Shown here: in pieces, positions 24,635 through 25,121 of the stretch
How the letters are laid out: every line of letters begins with the position of its first letter
Numbering within the stretch: the first letter of the stretch is position 1
Source of the DNA: an uncultured Bacteroides sp.
Lineage (GTDB): Bacteria; Bacteroidota; Bacteroidia; Bacteroidales; Bacteroidaceae
DNA: 25,121 nucleotides
Assembly (NCBI GenBank): GCA_905198575.1
Contig: CAJKDC010000031.1
Span: forward strand, 1-25,121
Direction: 5' to 3'
Notes under the pieces: model-generated
The model's input: only the letters and a program-made list of their open reading frames with translations
What the model was told of the DNA's origin: nothing
The model's database searches: none
Made by a program: the position numbers and the translations under genes

Positions 24635-25121
24635 TTATATTTCCTGTATGCCTATATCTTTAAGATACTTATATATTGAATCGTACCATTCTGGACGACG
24701 CGTTTCATCAGGTGGAACACCGTTATCTCCTTCCGGTACTACAATGACCATTCCTTGTCGGGCACGAGTCAGAAGAACACGATAGGCATTAATCTGATAC
24801 TCCTGATTTATTTCCTTATTAATGTTCTGCCATTTAGTGCCACTACGTAACTGATAGTGTTGCCACTCAGTGTGTTGCTTATTCAATCTTAAATCAGCAT
24901 CCCAGGCCACACACGCCCAATCAATTTCCAATCCTTGCACTTTGAATTCTGTGAGTGTATCTTCCAAAGCATTAGAGGAACGAATATCTGTTTCATCCTC
25001 AAGAAACCAATAAACAAAGTCTGGTTGATGACGATAGCGCTGAATCGGTACCATGCGTAGCACTGTAATCGGTACCGTCATGACGCTGCAAACGGTACCG
25101 CATTCAGTTCTGTAAGATTCT
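24635..25121 (-). CDS. DUF2075 DNA/RNA helicase, C-terminal part (runs off the window)
   Basis: The frame stays open to the right edge, so the N-terminus with the Walker motifs is outside the window; the internal Met at 25081 is not the start. The visible 160 or so residues match the C-terminal end of DUF2075 helicases: NALEDTLTEFKVQGLEIDWACV, AWDADLR, GTKWQNIN, YRVLLTRARQGMVIVVP and DETRRPEWYDSIYKYLKDIGI. The TRAR arginine block belongs to the ATP-binding second helicase lobe. DUF2075 helicases often sit in defence or mobile islands. It ends 26 bases before the IS relic, so the insertion did not cut it. Confidence 0.85.
   Translation of the reverse strand, partial: ESYRTECGTVCSVMTVPITVLRMVPIQRYRHQPDFVYWFLEDETDIRSSNALEDTLTEFKVQGLEIDWACVAWDADLRLNKQHTEWQHYQLRSGTKWQNINKEINQEYQINAYRVLLTRARQGMVIVVPEGDNGVPPDETRRPEWYDSIYKYLKDIGIQEI

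Noticed and set aside
1..25121. tRNA, rRNA or CRISPR arrays
   Set aside because: The intergenic gaps were read for cloverleaf-like arms, CCA ends and spaced repeats; none was convincing.

Overview
The window comes from a member of the Bacteroidota, most likely Bacteroides or Phocaeicola. The evidence is repeated Bacteroidota-type -7 promoter boxes (TAnnTTTG), few Shine-Dalgarno sites, a Bacteroides-style ECF sigma factor, a short type III serA in a serC-serA-DUF1015 operon, a GH120 xylosidase, a phosphate-selective-porin-like protein and an IS982-family relic. The species cannot be fixed from this sequence alone.

Left part (1-6260, all minus strand): an exported calcineurin-like phosphoesterase, a secreted GH120 beta-xylosidase-like beta-helix protein, a long structured non-coding stretch, an ECF sigma factor with no visible anti-sigma gene, and a secreted M28 aminopeptidase. 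Middle (6261-11600): a very large SNF2-type helicase on the plus strand, convergent with a small periplasmic protein gene broken by a one-base slip in a run of A, then a YigZ/IMPACT protein.

Housekeeping block (11600-16760, minus): serC-serA-DUF1015, a serine biosynthesis operon with its own promoter and terminator, followed by a DbpA-like DEAD-box RNA helicase. Divergent promoters at 16623-16720 separate it from a plus-strand block: a porin (16768-17898) and an 821-residue secreted beta-helix protein with a C-terminal PDZ domain (18031-20496), closed by a strong terminator.

Right part (20626 to the end, minus): an accessory, visibly AT-rich region. It holds a Fic AMPylase-like protein with an in-frame 12-bp tandem repeat in its linker, a possible gene relic, a two-gene operon of an ABC-type AAA ATPase and a small PD-(D/E)xK-like protein, a decayed IS982-family element ending 15 bp before the ATPase start, and the 3' end of a DUF2075 helicase that runs off the window. 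The ATPase plus nuclease-like pair is the best candidate for a little-described, possibly anti-phage, system. Its only recognisable promoter box lies inside the IS relic, so the insertion may have rewired its expression.
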